NCBI GenBank assembly: GCA_019428955.1
Contig: JAHYJF010000015.1
Location: 1 to 24,459 of the forward strand
Origin: Burkholderiaceae bacterium
GTDB taxonomy: Bacteria; Pseudomonadota; Gammaproteobacteria; Burkholderiales; Burkholderiaceae_E
DNA length: 24,459 nt
Reading direction: 5' to 3'
Positions 10,049-17,452 of the stretch are shown here, one piece after another. The notes beneath the pieces were generated by a model. That model saw only the letters and a list, made by a program, of their open reading frames with translations, was not told the origin of the DNA and made no database searches. The number at the start of each line of letters is the position of its first letter. Positions within the stretch are counted from its first letter, which is position 1. Made by a program: the position numbers and the translations under genes.

Positions 10049-10555
10049 TCAGCCCAGCTGCGCGAGCATCGTGGCAGCGTCGGAAACCTCAAACTTGCCG
10101 CCGGCCTCGACGTTGAGCTGCTTGACCACGCCGTCCTCGACCAGCATCGAGTAGCGCCGCGACCTGATCCCGTATCCGACCCGCGACAGGTCGGCATCGA
10201 GCCCGATGGCGCGCGTGAGCTCCACGTTGCCGTCGCCCATCATCCTGACCTTGCCCTGGGTGTGCTGGTCGCGGCCCCAGGCGCCCATCACCCAGGCGTC
10301 ATTGACCGATACGCACCAGATCTCGTCGACCCCCTTGGCTCGAAAGTCGTCGTAGCGCTCGACGTAACCGGGAACGTGTTTCGCCGAGCAGGTCGGCGTG
10401 AATGCTCCGGGCAAGCCGAAAATGACGATCTTGCGACCCTTGACCAGGTCCGCGACCTTGAATGAGTTGGGGCCGATCGAGCAGCCGCCTTCCTCGGTCT
10501 CGCGATATTCAAACAGCGCGGCATCGGGCAACCGGTCGCCAACCTGGATCGTCAT
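10049..10555 (-). CDS. Peroxiredoxin, Prx5-type
   Basis: A 168-residue thioredoxin-fold peroxidase of the Prx5 group, which reduces hydrogen peroxide and organic hydroperoxides in the cytosol. The peroxidatic cysteine is C56 in LPGAFTPTCSAKH. A second cysteine, C81 in EIWCVSVND, is the position conserved in the group, though it may not act as resolving cysteine; C25 is also present. The ATG at 10555 follows AGGAG (10562-10566) with 6-base spacing. It lies between ftsZ and lpxC, a placement common in betaproteobacteria, and has a candidate promoter and inverted repeat in its 87-base leader. Confidence 0.93.
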   Translation of the reverse strand: MTIQVGDRLPDAALFEYRETEEGGCSIGPNSFKVADLVKGRKIVIFGLPGAFTPTCSAKHVPGYVERYDDFRAKGVDEIWCVSVNDAWVMGAWGRDQHTQGKVRMMGDGNVELTRAIGLDADLSRVGYGIRSRRYSMLVEDGVVKQLNVEAGGKFEVSDAATMLAQLG

Positions 10556-10568
10556 TTCCTTCTCCTGA

Positions 10569-10582
10569 TTACATGTTTGTAA
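10569..10582. promoter_or_regulatory. Perfect inverted repeat in the peroxiredoxin leader (possible operator)
   Basis: TTACA-TGTT-TGTAA is a 5-bp perfect inverted repeat with a 4-base centre. It lies between a candidate -10 element and the ribosome binding site of the peroxiredoxin gene, near the expected transcription start. A regulator site is possible, but five-base arms can occur by chance. Confidence 0.25.
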
Positions 10583-10588
10583 ACTCCC

Positions 10589-10594
10589 ATTCTA
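10589..10594 (-). promoter_or_regulatory. Candidate -10 element for peroxiredoxin-lpxC
   Basis: TAGAAT on the minus strand, 33 bases upstream of the peroxiredoxin ATG, resembles the sigma70 -10 hexamer. The -35 region at normal spacing is GC-rich and unlike TTGACA, so an activator or a weak promoter would have to be assumed. Confidence 0.3.
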
Positions 10595-10599
10595 GGGCG

Positions 10600-10615
10600 G
10601 CGGGAGAAAACCCGC
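10600..10615. other. Hairpin after ftsZ (weak terminator candidate)
   Basis: GCGGG-AGAAAA-CCCGC forms a 5-bp GC stem with a 6-base loop, 28 bases past the ftsZ stop. On the minus strand it is not followed by a T run, so it is at best an attenuating or RNA-stabilising hairpin between ftsZ and the peroxiredoxin gene. Confidence 0.25.
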
Positions 10616-10642
10616 TGCGCCGACCGGGGATGTAGCTGCCGC

Positions 10643-11824
10643 TCAGTCGGCCTGCTTGCGCAGGAAGGCCGGGATGTCGAAGCGCTCAACGCCACTCTCC
10701 TCCAGCGCCTGGACCTGGGCGGCGGCCGAACCACGTGGGTTGCGCCATACCGCCGGCTGGTCGAAGCGCTCATAGTTGCTGTTGGCCACCGCCGCCATCG
10801 GTTCCTGCTGGACCGGACCGCCGTCGGTACCGGTGCGCAAGCCGGTCTGCGGGACCAGCACCGGCTTGGCGCTGCGCTTGCCGATGCCGGTGGCCACGAC
10901 CGTGACGCGCAGCGAGTCGTTCATGTCCTCGTCGAACACCGTACCGTGGATGATGGTCGCGTCGTCGGCGCAGAACTCCTTGATGGTGTTGATGACCTCG
11001 TTGGTCTCCTTCAATTTGAGGCTGCGGGTGGCGGTGATGTTGACGATCACCCCGCGTGCGCCCGAGAGGTCGACGCCGTCGAGCAAGGGCGAGGCCACGG
11101 CCTGCTCGGCTGCCAGACGGGCGCGGTCGAGCCCGGAGGCTTCGCCGATTCCCATCATCGCCTTGCCCTGTTCGCCCATTACGGTCTTGACGTCGGCGAA
11201 GTCGACGTTGACCAGGCCCGGGACGTTGATGATCTCGGCGATGCCGGCGACAGCGTTGTGCAGGACATTGTCGGCCCGCTTGAAGGCATCCTCGAGGCTA
11301 GCGTCCTCGTCCATGACTTCGAAGAGCTTCTGGTTGAGAACAATGATTAGCGAGTCAACCAGCCCGACAAGTTCTTCGATGCCCTCCTCGGCGATGCGCA
11401 TCTTGCGCACGCCCTCGAAATCGAACGGCTTGGTGACCACCCCGACGGTCAGGATGCCGAGCTCGCGGGCGATCTCGGCCACCACCGGGGATGCCCCGGT
11501 GCCGGTGCCCTTGCCCATACCGGCGGTCAGGAACACCATGTGGGCGCCCTCGAGCTCGGCGCGGATTTCGTCGCGCATCGCATCGGCCGCGGCGCGGCCC
11601 ATCTCGGGTCGCGCTCCGGCGCCGAGACCGCTGCCGCCGAGCTGCAGCACCTGCTCGGACATCGAGCGGCGCAGCGCCTGGCGATCGGTGTTCATGGCGA
11701 TGAATTCGACCCCGACGACCCCGCGACTGATCATGTGGTTGACCGCGTTGCCGCCAGCTCCTCCGACGCCTATGACCTTAATGATGGCGCCTTCAACTTC
11801 TTTTTCAATCAATTCAAAACTCAT
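10643..11824 (-). CDS. ftsZ: Cell division GTPase FtsZ
   Basis: A 393-residue FtsZ, the tubulin homologue that assembles into the cytokinetic ring. The N-terminal VIGVGGAGGNAVNHM nucleotide-binding segment, the NTD loop, the T7 synergy loop N206-x-D208-x-x-D211 and the C-terminal DIPAFLRKQAD peptide that binds FtsA and ZapD are all present. The tubulin signature is altered: it reads G104-K-G-T-G-T-G110, with lysine 105 in place of the usual middle glycine (E. coli G106), followed by ASP rather than AAP. The ATG at 11824 is fixed by a strong ribosome binding site, AGGAGGT at 11831-11837 (6-base spacing); an in-frame extension to 11929 is rejected. It follows ftsA after a 111-base leader and may have its own promoter there. 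Confidence 0.98.
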   Translation of the reverse strand: MSFELIEKEVEGAIIKVIGVGGAGGNAVNHMISRGVVGVEFIAMNTDRQALRRSMSEQVLQLGGSGLGAGARPEMGRAAADAMRDEIRAELEGAHMVFLTAGMGKGTGTGASPVVAEIARELGILTVGVVTKPFDFEGVRKMRIAEEGIEELVGLVDSLIIVLNQKLFEVMDEDASLEDAFKRADNVLHNAVAGIAEIINVPGLVNVDFADVKTVMGEQGKAMMGIGEASGLDRARLAAEQAVASPLLDGVDLSGARGVIVNITATRSLKLKETNEVINTIKEFCADDATIIHGTVFDEDMNDSLRVTVVATGIGKRSAKPVLVPQTGLRTGTDGGPVQQEPMAAVANSNYERFDQPAVWRNPRGSAAAQVQALEESGVERFDIPAFLRKQAD

Positions 11825-11935
11825 GGCGTTACCTCCTGAAACTGGAAAGAGAGACGGGAGAAGCTGGGCGGCCCTCGCGCTGCACCTCTCCCCTCGCCCC
11901 CTCCGTTGCAAACCGGCTCGTGCGGTCACGCCGGA
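11825..11935 (-). promoter_or_regulatory. ftsZ: ftsA-ftsZ leader with strong ribosome binding site
   Basis: This is the only long spacer within the division cluster. On the minus strand it is purine-rich and contains an interrupted inverted repeat (GGGAGA at 11856-11861 against TCTCCC at 11887-11892) and ends with AGGAGGT at 11831-11837. I see no clear -35/-10 pair. It may serve to raise FtsZ synthesis above that of FtsA by translation or by a promoter I cannot recognise. Confidence 0.4.
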
Positions 11936-13168
11936 TTAGAAATTCCCCAAGAACCATTCCCTGAACCTGCGCAAGTTTTCCCTGAACGAACCCGACTGCT
12001 CGGCGACCCGCCGGCCGCGCAGGTGCTGACTCCTGGCCTCCTCGAGCAGCCCCACCGCGGTGGCGTAGCGCGGCGAGCGCACCACGTCGGAGAGCGCGCC
12101 CGCGTAGCTGGGCAGGCCGATCCGGACCGGTTTGAGGAAGATGTCCTCGGCCAGCTCGACCGTGCCCGGCAGCATCGCCGTGCCGCCGGTGAGCACCAGC
12201 CCCGAGGAGATCAGGTCTTCGTAGCCCGATTCGCGAATCACCTGGTAGACGAGCGAGAAGAGCTCCTCGACCCGCGGCTCGATCACCGCCGCGAGCGCCT
12301 GGCGCGACATCATCCGCGGAGCGCGATCACCCAGTCCTGGAACTTCGAGCTTTTCGGACGCGTCGGCAAGCGCCTGCTTGGCCATGCCGTAGCGCACTTT
12401 GATTTCCTCGGCCTCGGCGGTCGGGGTGCGCAGCGCCATCGCGATGTCGCTGGTGATCTGGTCGCCGGCGATCGGGATCACGGCGGTGTGGCGGATCGCG
12501 CCGCCGGTGAAGATCGCGATGTCGGTGGTGCCTCCGCCGACGTCGACCAGCGCTACCCCCAGTTCCTTCTCGTCTTCGGTGAGCACCGCGTTGCTCGAGG
12601 CGAGCGGCTGGAGCACGAGGTCCTGGACTTCGAGTCCGCAGCGGCGCACGCACTTGACGATGTTCTGCGCCGCCGACACCGCACCGGTGACGATGTGAAC
12701 CTTGACCTCGAGGCGCACGCCGCTCATGCCGAGCGGCTCGCGGATGTCCTCCTGGCCGTCGACGATGAATTCCTGGGGCAGCACATGGAGCACCTGCTGG
12801 TCGGTGGGGATGTTGACCGCCTTGGCGGTCTCGATCACGCGCGCGACATCGGCTTCGGTGACTTCCTTGTCCTTGATCGCAACCATGCCGCTGGAGTTGA
12901 AGCTGCGGATGTGGCTGCCGGCGATCCCGGTGAAGACGGTGCGGATCTTGCAGTCGGCCATCAGCTCGGCCTCCTCGAGGGCGCGCTGGATCGAGTTGAC
13001 CGTACCCTCGATGTTGACCACCACGCCTTTCTTGAGACCCCGCGACTCGCTCTGCCCGAGACCGATGATCTCGAAGTGGCCGTTGCCGAGAATCTCGGCA
13101 AGGATTGCGACCACCTTCGAGGTTCCGATGTCGAGTCCGACGACCAGGTCCTTGTTATCTCGCGTCAT
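11936..13168 (-). CDS. ftsA: Cell division protein FtsA
   Basis: A 410-residue actin-like ATPase that tethers FtsZ to the membrane and recruits later division proteins. It has the phosphate-1 motif VVGLDIGTSKV near the N-terminus, the phosphate-2 motif VDVGGGTTDIAIF in the middle and the adenosine motif VLTGGTAMLPG towards the end. The C-terminus FRENLRRFREWFLGNF is an amphipathic membrane-targeting helix. The ATG at 13168 overlaps the ftsQ stop (ATGA), which suggests translational coupling. Confidence 0.98.
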   Translation of the reverse strand: MTRDNKDLVVGLDIGTSKVVAILAEILGNGHFEIIGLGQSESRGLKKGVVVNIEGTVNSIQRALEEAELMADCKIRTVFTGIAGSHIRSFNSSGMVAIKDKEVTEADVARVIETAKAVNIPTDQQVLHVLPQEFIVDGQEDIREPLGMSGVRLEVKVHIVTGAVSAAQNIVKCVRRCGLEVQDLVLQPLASSNAVLTEDEKELGVALVDVGGGTTDIAIFTGGAIRHTAVIPIAGDQITSDIAMALRTPTAEAEEIKVRYGMAKQALADASEKLEVPGLGDRAPRMMSRQALAAVIEPRVEELFSLVYQVIRESGYEDLISSGLVLTGGTAMLPGTVELAEDIFLKPVRIGLPSYAGALSDVVRSPRYATAVGLLEEARSQHLRGRRVAEQSGSFRENLRRFREWFLGNF

Positions 13169-13968
13169 TCGACGGTCCTGTTACTGGCTGGATTGACGGA
13201 TGCGTCAGCCAGCGGCGCGGGGTTCCCGAGCACGCTGAGGGAACGCAGGGCGAAACCATTGGGGTAGCGCAGATCGACCACCTCGGCGCGACTGTTGAGT
13301 TGGGACTTGACCGCGGGGTACGCAGCGACCCAGCGGCGGATCCGCTCGGCGATCGCGACACCCTGCTCGCGTCCTATGACCAGCCGAGTGCCATCGTCGA
13401 GCTGGGCTGACCAGGCGTGCCGCGCCGACAGGTTGACCGCCACCGGCACCGATCCAAGTGGTGCCAGGAGGTCGCGCAGTTCGGCGTAACGGCGCACGAC
13501 CGCGCCCTCGGAGTCCTTGGGCCCGCCGAATTGCGGCAACGCCCCGTCCTCCTCGGCCTCGTCGAGGTTGGCGCTGAACAGCTCGCCATAGGTATTGACC
13601 AGCCGCCCGTCTTCCCAGAGCGCCAGCGGACGATGTTCCTCGATCGCGACTACCAGGCGATTGGGCCACAGGCGCCGGACCTGCGCCCGGCGCACCCAGG
13701 GCACGGTCTCGACCACCGCGCGGACATCGTCGAGATTGACCGCGAAGAAGCTGCCGTGAATGCGCTGGGAGATCGTGGCGCGCAACAGCGACTCGGAACT
13801 TTGGCGCAACTTGTGTCCCGCCACCGCCTCGACCCGCACCAGACGCAGGTCGAAGACCTCGCGCCGGGTGGTCCACGACACGCCCGTGGCGATGAACGCC
13901 AGCACCACGACCCCGATCAGCATGCGCGCCAGCGCATGGGCCAGGCGGGGGTTGTGCCACGGGTTCAC
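13165..13968 (-). CDS. ftsQ: Cell division protein FtsQ
   Basis: A 267-residue bitopic membrane protein that links early and late divisome components through FtsB/FtsL. It has a short cytoplasmic N-terminus, one transmembrane helix (about residues 14-32), a POTRA domain (about 38-108, from VFDLRLVRVEAV to NRLVVAIEEHRPLA) and a periplasmic beta domain. I chose the GTG at 13968 because it overlaps the ddlB stop (GTGA) and follows GGGAGGG (13974-13980) with 5-base spacing. The GTG just before it (13971) is too close to that site. An in-frame extension to 14130 is antisense-free but lies wholly inside ddlB. Confidence 0.94.
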   Translation of the reverse strand: MNPWHNPRLAHALARMLIGVVVLAFIATGVSWTTRREVFDLRLVRVEAVAGHKLRQSSESLLRATISQRIHGSFFAVNLDDVRAVVETVPWVRRAQVRRLWPNRLVVAIEEHRPLALWEDGRLVNTYGELFSANLDEAEEDGALPQFGGPKDSEGAVVRRYAELRDLLAPLGSVPVAVNLSARHAWSAQLDDGTRLVIGREQGVAIAERIRRWVAAYPAVKSQLNSRAEVVDLRYPNGFALRSLSVLGNPAPLADASVNPASNRTVE

Positions 13969-14963
13969 CACGACCCTCCCGGCAGCGCGCGCGCCCCGCG
14001 AATCTTGAGTGAGGCGTCGGCCAGCAACAGTTCCACCAGATCGTCGTATTCGAGGCCCGCGGCGCGTGCCGACATCGGTACCAGCGAGTGGTCGGTCATG
14101 CCTGGCGCGGTGTTGACCTCGAGCAGCCACGGCCGCCCGGAGTCGTCGAGCATCACGTCGACGCGGCCCCAGCCGCTGCAGCCGATCGCGCGATAGGCGG
14201 CGACCGACAGCGACTGCAGGGTCATGGTCAGCGCCGGCGGCAGTGGCGCCGGGCAGAGGTAGCGGGTAGCGTCGCCGAAGTACTTGTTCTGGTAGTCGTA
14301 ATTGCCCTCCGGAGCCCGAATCTCGATCACCGGCAGCGCGCGCGCCACCTTGCCCGCACCGAGCACCGTGATGGTCAGTTCGCGGCCGGTGACGAAGGCC
14401 TCGGCCAGCACGACGTCGTCGTAGGCGGCGGCAAGTCCCCAGGCCGCGGCGAGCTCGTGGGCCGCGACAACCTTGGTGAAGCCCAGCGTCGAACCCTCGG
14501 TGGCAGGCTTGACGGCGATCGGCAGGCCGAGCTCGGTGACCACTTCGTCGGCGTTGAAGCCGGCCTCGAGGACCAGCCAGGCCGGCGTAGCCAGGCCGCG
14601 GGAGCGCCAGATTTCCTTGGTGCGAATCTTGTCGATCGCGGTCGCCGAGGCCAGCACCCCGGAGCCGGTGTAGGGAATGCGCAGCAGCTCGAGCGCGCCC
14701 TGGATGGTGCCGTCCTCGCCGTAGCGCCCGTGCAGCACCAGGAACGCCGAGGCGAAGCCCCCGGTGGCGAGGTCGTCGAGGGTGCGCTCGGCCGGATCGA
14801 ACGCGACCGCGTCGATACCCTTGCGCCGCAAGGCGGCGAGCACCATGGTGCCAGAGCGTAGCGAAACTTCGCGCTCGGCGGAACTGCCGCCCATCACCAC
14901 GGCGACCCTGCCGTAGCTGGCCGGATTGCCGGGAGCCGGCTTGGGAATCATTGGCTCACTCAC
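13965..14963 (-). CDS. ddlB: D-alanine--D-alanine ligase
   Basis: A 332-residue ATP-grasp ligase that makes the D-Ala-D-Ala dipeptide for MurF. Visible family features are VVMGGSSAEREVSLRSG at the N-terminus, LHGRYGEDGTIQG, KPATEGSTLGFTKV (the serine loop), and the C-terminal LLEVNTAPGMTDHSLVP with the metal-binding acid and asparagine. The GTG at 14963 would overlap the murC stop by 8 bases; the ATG four codons in (14951) is an equally possible start. The gene lies between murC and ftsQ, the standard ddlB position. Confidence 0.96.
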   Translation of the reverse strand: MSEPMIPKPAPGNPASYGRVAVVMGGSSAEREVSLRSGTMVLAALRRKGIDAVAFDPAERTLDDLATGGFASAFLVLHGRYGEDGTIQGALELLRIPYTGSGVLASATAIDKIRTKEIWRSRGLATPAWLVLEAGFNADEVVTELGLPIAVKPATEGSTLGFTKVVAAHELAAAWGLAAAYDDVVLAEAFVTGRELTITVLGAGKVARALPVIEIRAPEGNYDYQNKYFGDATRYLCPAPLPPALTMTLQSLSVAAYRAIGCSGWGRVDVMLDDSGRPWLLEVNTAPGMTDHSLVPMSARAAGLEYDDLVELLLADASLKIRGARALPGGSW

Positions 14964-16347
14964 TGCTCTCTACCAGCAACCGGGCCGGCACGCCACCCAT
15001 CGACCCGGCCCCCATCGTGATCACCACGTCGCCGTCACGGGCGTTGGCCATGATCGCGTCGGGCAATTCATTGACGTCCTCGACAAAGATCGGTTCGAGC
15101 TTGCCGGTCAGGCGCAGCGCCCGGGCCAGCGCCCGGCCGTCGGCGGCCACGATCGGCGACTCGCCCGCCGGGTAGACCTCGGTGAGCAGCACCAGGTCGG
15201 CGCTGGACAGCACCCGCACGAAGTCCTCGAAGAGGTCGCGGGTGCGGGTGTAGCGATGGGGCTGGAACGCGAGCACGACTCGCCGGCCGGGGAAGGCGCC
15301 GCGCGCTGCCGCGAGCGTCACTTCCATCTCGACCGGATGGTGCCCATAGTCGTCGATCAGCGTGAAGCTGCGCCCGCCCGGCAAGGCGATCTCGCCGTGG
15401 CGATGGAAGCGCCGGTCGACGCCGGTGAATTCGGCCAGCGCGGTGCGGATCGCCTCGTCGTCGACGCCCAGTTCATCGGCCACTGCGATCGCCGCCAGGG
15501 CATTGCGCACGTTGTGCAGGCCCGGGGCGTTGAGGTTGATGGCGAGCGGCGCGCCTTCCTCACGACGCACCGTGAAGAGCATCCTGGCGCCATCACCGCG
15601 GATGTCGACGGCACGGAAGTGCGCCCCGGCGTCGAGCCCGTAGGTCAGCACCGGCTTGGAGATGAAGGGCATGATCTCGCGCACGTTGCGGTCGTCGACG
15701 CACAGCACCGCGGCGCCATAGAAGGGCAGGCGCTGGGTGAACTCGATGAAGGCCTGCTTGAGCCGGGCAAAGTCGTGGCCGTAAGTCTCCATGTGATCGG
15801 CATCGATGTTGGTGATCACGGCAATCATCGGCGTCAGGTTGAGGAACGACGCGTCCGATTCATCGGCCTCGACCACGATGAAGTCACCTGCGCCCAGGCG
15901 CGCGTTGGCCCCGGCGCTGTTGAGCCGGCCGCCGATCACGAAGGTCGGATCAAACCCGCCTTGCGCCAGCACCGATGCGACCAGGCTGGTGGTGGTGGTC
16001 TTGCCGTGAGTCCCGGCGACGGCGATGCCCTGCTTGAGCTTCATCAACTCGGCGAGCATCAGCGCGCGCGGCACCACCGGGATGCGCCGCGAACGGGCCG
16101 CCATCACCTCGGGGTTGTCGCCGCGCACCGCACTCGAGGTGACCACGCAGTCCGCACCCGCGACGTTGGCCGCGTCGTGACCGCGCATAACATGTGCGCC
16201 GAGGGTCGCGAGGCGCCGGGTCGCAGCGTTGGAGCTCACATCCGAGCCGCTCACCCGGTAGCCGAGGTTGACCAGGACTTCGGCGATGCCGCTCATCCCC
16301 GAACCCCCGATGCCGACGAAATGAATGTGTCTGACCTTGTGTTTCAT
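14956..16347 (-). CDS. murC: UDP-N-acetylmuramate--L-alanine ligase MurC
   Basis: A 463-residue Mur ligase that adds L-alanine to UDP-MurNAc in the cytosol. The N-terminal HFVGIGGSGMSGIA UDP-binding loop, the ATP loop AGTHGKTTTT (G112-T120), the EADESDASFL segment and the GVDRRFHRHGE and DDYGHHPVE motifs are all present. I chose the ATG at 16347 (MKHKVRHIHFVGIG); the in-frame extension to 16401 overlaps murG and lacks support. It starts 13 bases after the murG stop, the only real gap in the chain from ftsI to ftsA. Confidence 0.97.
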   Translation of the reverse strand: MKHKVRHIHFVGIGGSGMSGIAEVLVNLGYRVSGSDVSSNAATRRLATLGAHVMRGHDAANVAGADCVVTSSAVRGDNPEVMAARSRRIPVVPRALMLAELMKLKQGIAVAGTHGKTTTTSLVASVLAQGGFDPTFVIGGRLNSAGANARLGAGDFIVVEADESDASFLNLTPMIAVITNIDADHMETYGHDFARLKQAFIEFTQRLPFYGAAVLCVDDRNVREIMPFISKPVLTYGLDAGAHFRAVDIRGDGARMLFTVRREEGAPLAINLNAPGLHNVRNALAAIAVADELGVDDEAIRTALAEFTGVDRRFHRHGEIALPGGRSFTLIDDYGHHPVEMEVTLAAARGAFPGRRVVLAFQPHRYTRTRDLFEDFVRVLSSADLVLLTEVYPAGESPIVAADGRALARALRLTGKLEPIFVEDVNELPDAIMANARDGDVVITMGAGSMGGVPARLLVESSE

Positions 16348-16360
16348 GGCATTGGCACCG

Positions 16361-17452
16361 TCATTGGTCCTTGGCAACCGCTTCGCAGGCGTCGGCGACA
16401 CAGTCAGTGGCCTCGCGGCGCGCCAGCTTGCGGGCCGATTCGGCCATCTGCAGCAGTTGGGCCCGGGTGCGCTCGCCCAGCAACTGCGCGAGTCGCGTCG
16501 CGCTCAGGTCGCCCTGGGCGACGAGCACGGCAGCGCCAGCCTCGGAGAGGAGGCGCGCGTTGCCGCTCTGGTGGTCATCGACCGCGTGCGGGAACGGCAC
16601 CAGCACGCTGGCCACGCCGACCACTGCCAGTTCGGCGATGGTCATGGCGCCGGCGCGGCACACCACCAGGTCGGCGTCGGCATAGGCCTCGTCGATGTCG
16701 TCGATGAATTCGCGCACCTCGGCTGCGACACCGGCGGCGCGATAGCGCCCTTCGACCAGTTCGAGCTGGCCCCGCCCGCACTGGTGCAGGACGGCGGGAC
16801 GCTCTTGCGGGGCGATCAATTCGAGCGCTTGGGGGACGATCTCATTGAGGATCGCCGCGCCCTGGCTGCCACCGACGACCAGGATCCTGAGCGGCCCGCT
16901 GCGGCCGGCAAAGCGCTGGGCGGGCGGATCGATCTCGAGCACCGCGGTGCGCACCGGGTTGCCGCAGTGCTGCGCCCCCGGCAGCACGCCGGGGAAGGCC
17001 ACCAGGCGGCGATCGGCAACCCGGGCGAGCACCCGGTTGGCCAGGCCGGCGACCGAGTTCTGCTCGTGGATCACCAGCGGGCGGCCCAACAGCGCGGCCA
17101 TCATTGCGCCCGGGAAGGCGACATAACCGCCCATGCCCAGGACCACCGCGGGACGTTCCGCGCGCAACACCCGCAGGCTCTGCCAGAACGCCCGCAGCAG
17201 GGTGAATGGCAGCAGCACCAGCGCCTTGAGGCCCTTGCCACGTAAGCCGGAGAAGCGCACCCAGCGAATCGGGAAACCGTGAGCCGGCACGAGCCGGGCT
17301 TCCATCGAGTCGGGGTTGCCGACCCACACCACGTGCCAGCCGCGCCGCGACAACTCCGCCGCCACTGCCAGGCCGGGCAGAACGTGGCCGCCTGTGCCGC
17401 CCGCCACGATCATCGCCACGCGGCGCCCGGCTGCGATTTGTTCGGCGTTCAT
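16361..17452 (-). CDS. murG: UDP-GlcNAc:lipid I GlcNAc transferase MurG
   Basis: A 363-residue GT-B glycosyltransferase that converts lipid I into lipid II at the inner face of the membrane. It has the GGTGGHVLPGLAVA loop at residues 18-31, HEQNSVAGLANRVLA, the GNPVR turn, VVGGSQGA, CRAGAMTIAEL and VPFPHAVDDHQ, which together define the family. The ATG at 17452 overlaps the ftsW stop (ATGA), and a G-rich stretch precedes it. The long in-frame upstream extension to 17962 lies inside ftsW and is not coding. Confidence 0.97.
   Translation of the reverse strand: MNAEQIAAGRRVAMIVAGGTGGHVLPGLAVAAELSRRGWHVVWVGNPDSMEARLVPAHGFPIRWVRFSGLRGKGLKALVLLPFTLLRAFWQSLRVLRAERPAVVLGMGGYVAFPGAMMAALLGRPLVIHEQNSVAGLANRVLARVADRRLVAFPGVLPGAQHCGNPVRTAVLEIDPPAQRFAGRSGPLRILVVGGSQGAAILNEIVPQALELIAPQERPAVLHQCGRGQLELVEGRYRAAGVAAEVREFIDDIDEAYADADLVVCRAGAMTIAELAVVGVASVLVPFPHAVDDHQSGNARLLSEAGAAVLVAQGDLSATRLAQLLGERTRAQLLQMAESARKLARREATDCVADACEAVAKDQ

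Noticed and set aside
11906..13267. Long plus-strand open frame opposite ftsA
   Set aside because: Mirror of the FtsA reading frame with no recognisable domain and no ribosome binding site.
14926..16707. 593-codon plus-strand open frame opposite ddlB end, murC and murG
   Set aside because: Antisense by-product of GC-rich codon use; it crosses the boundaries of several real genes.
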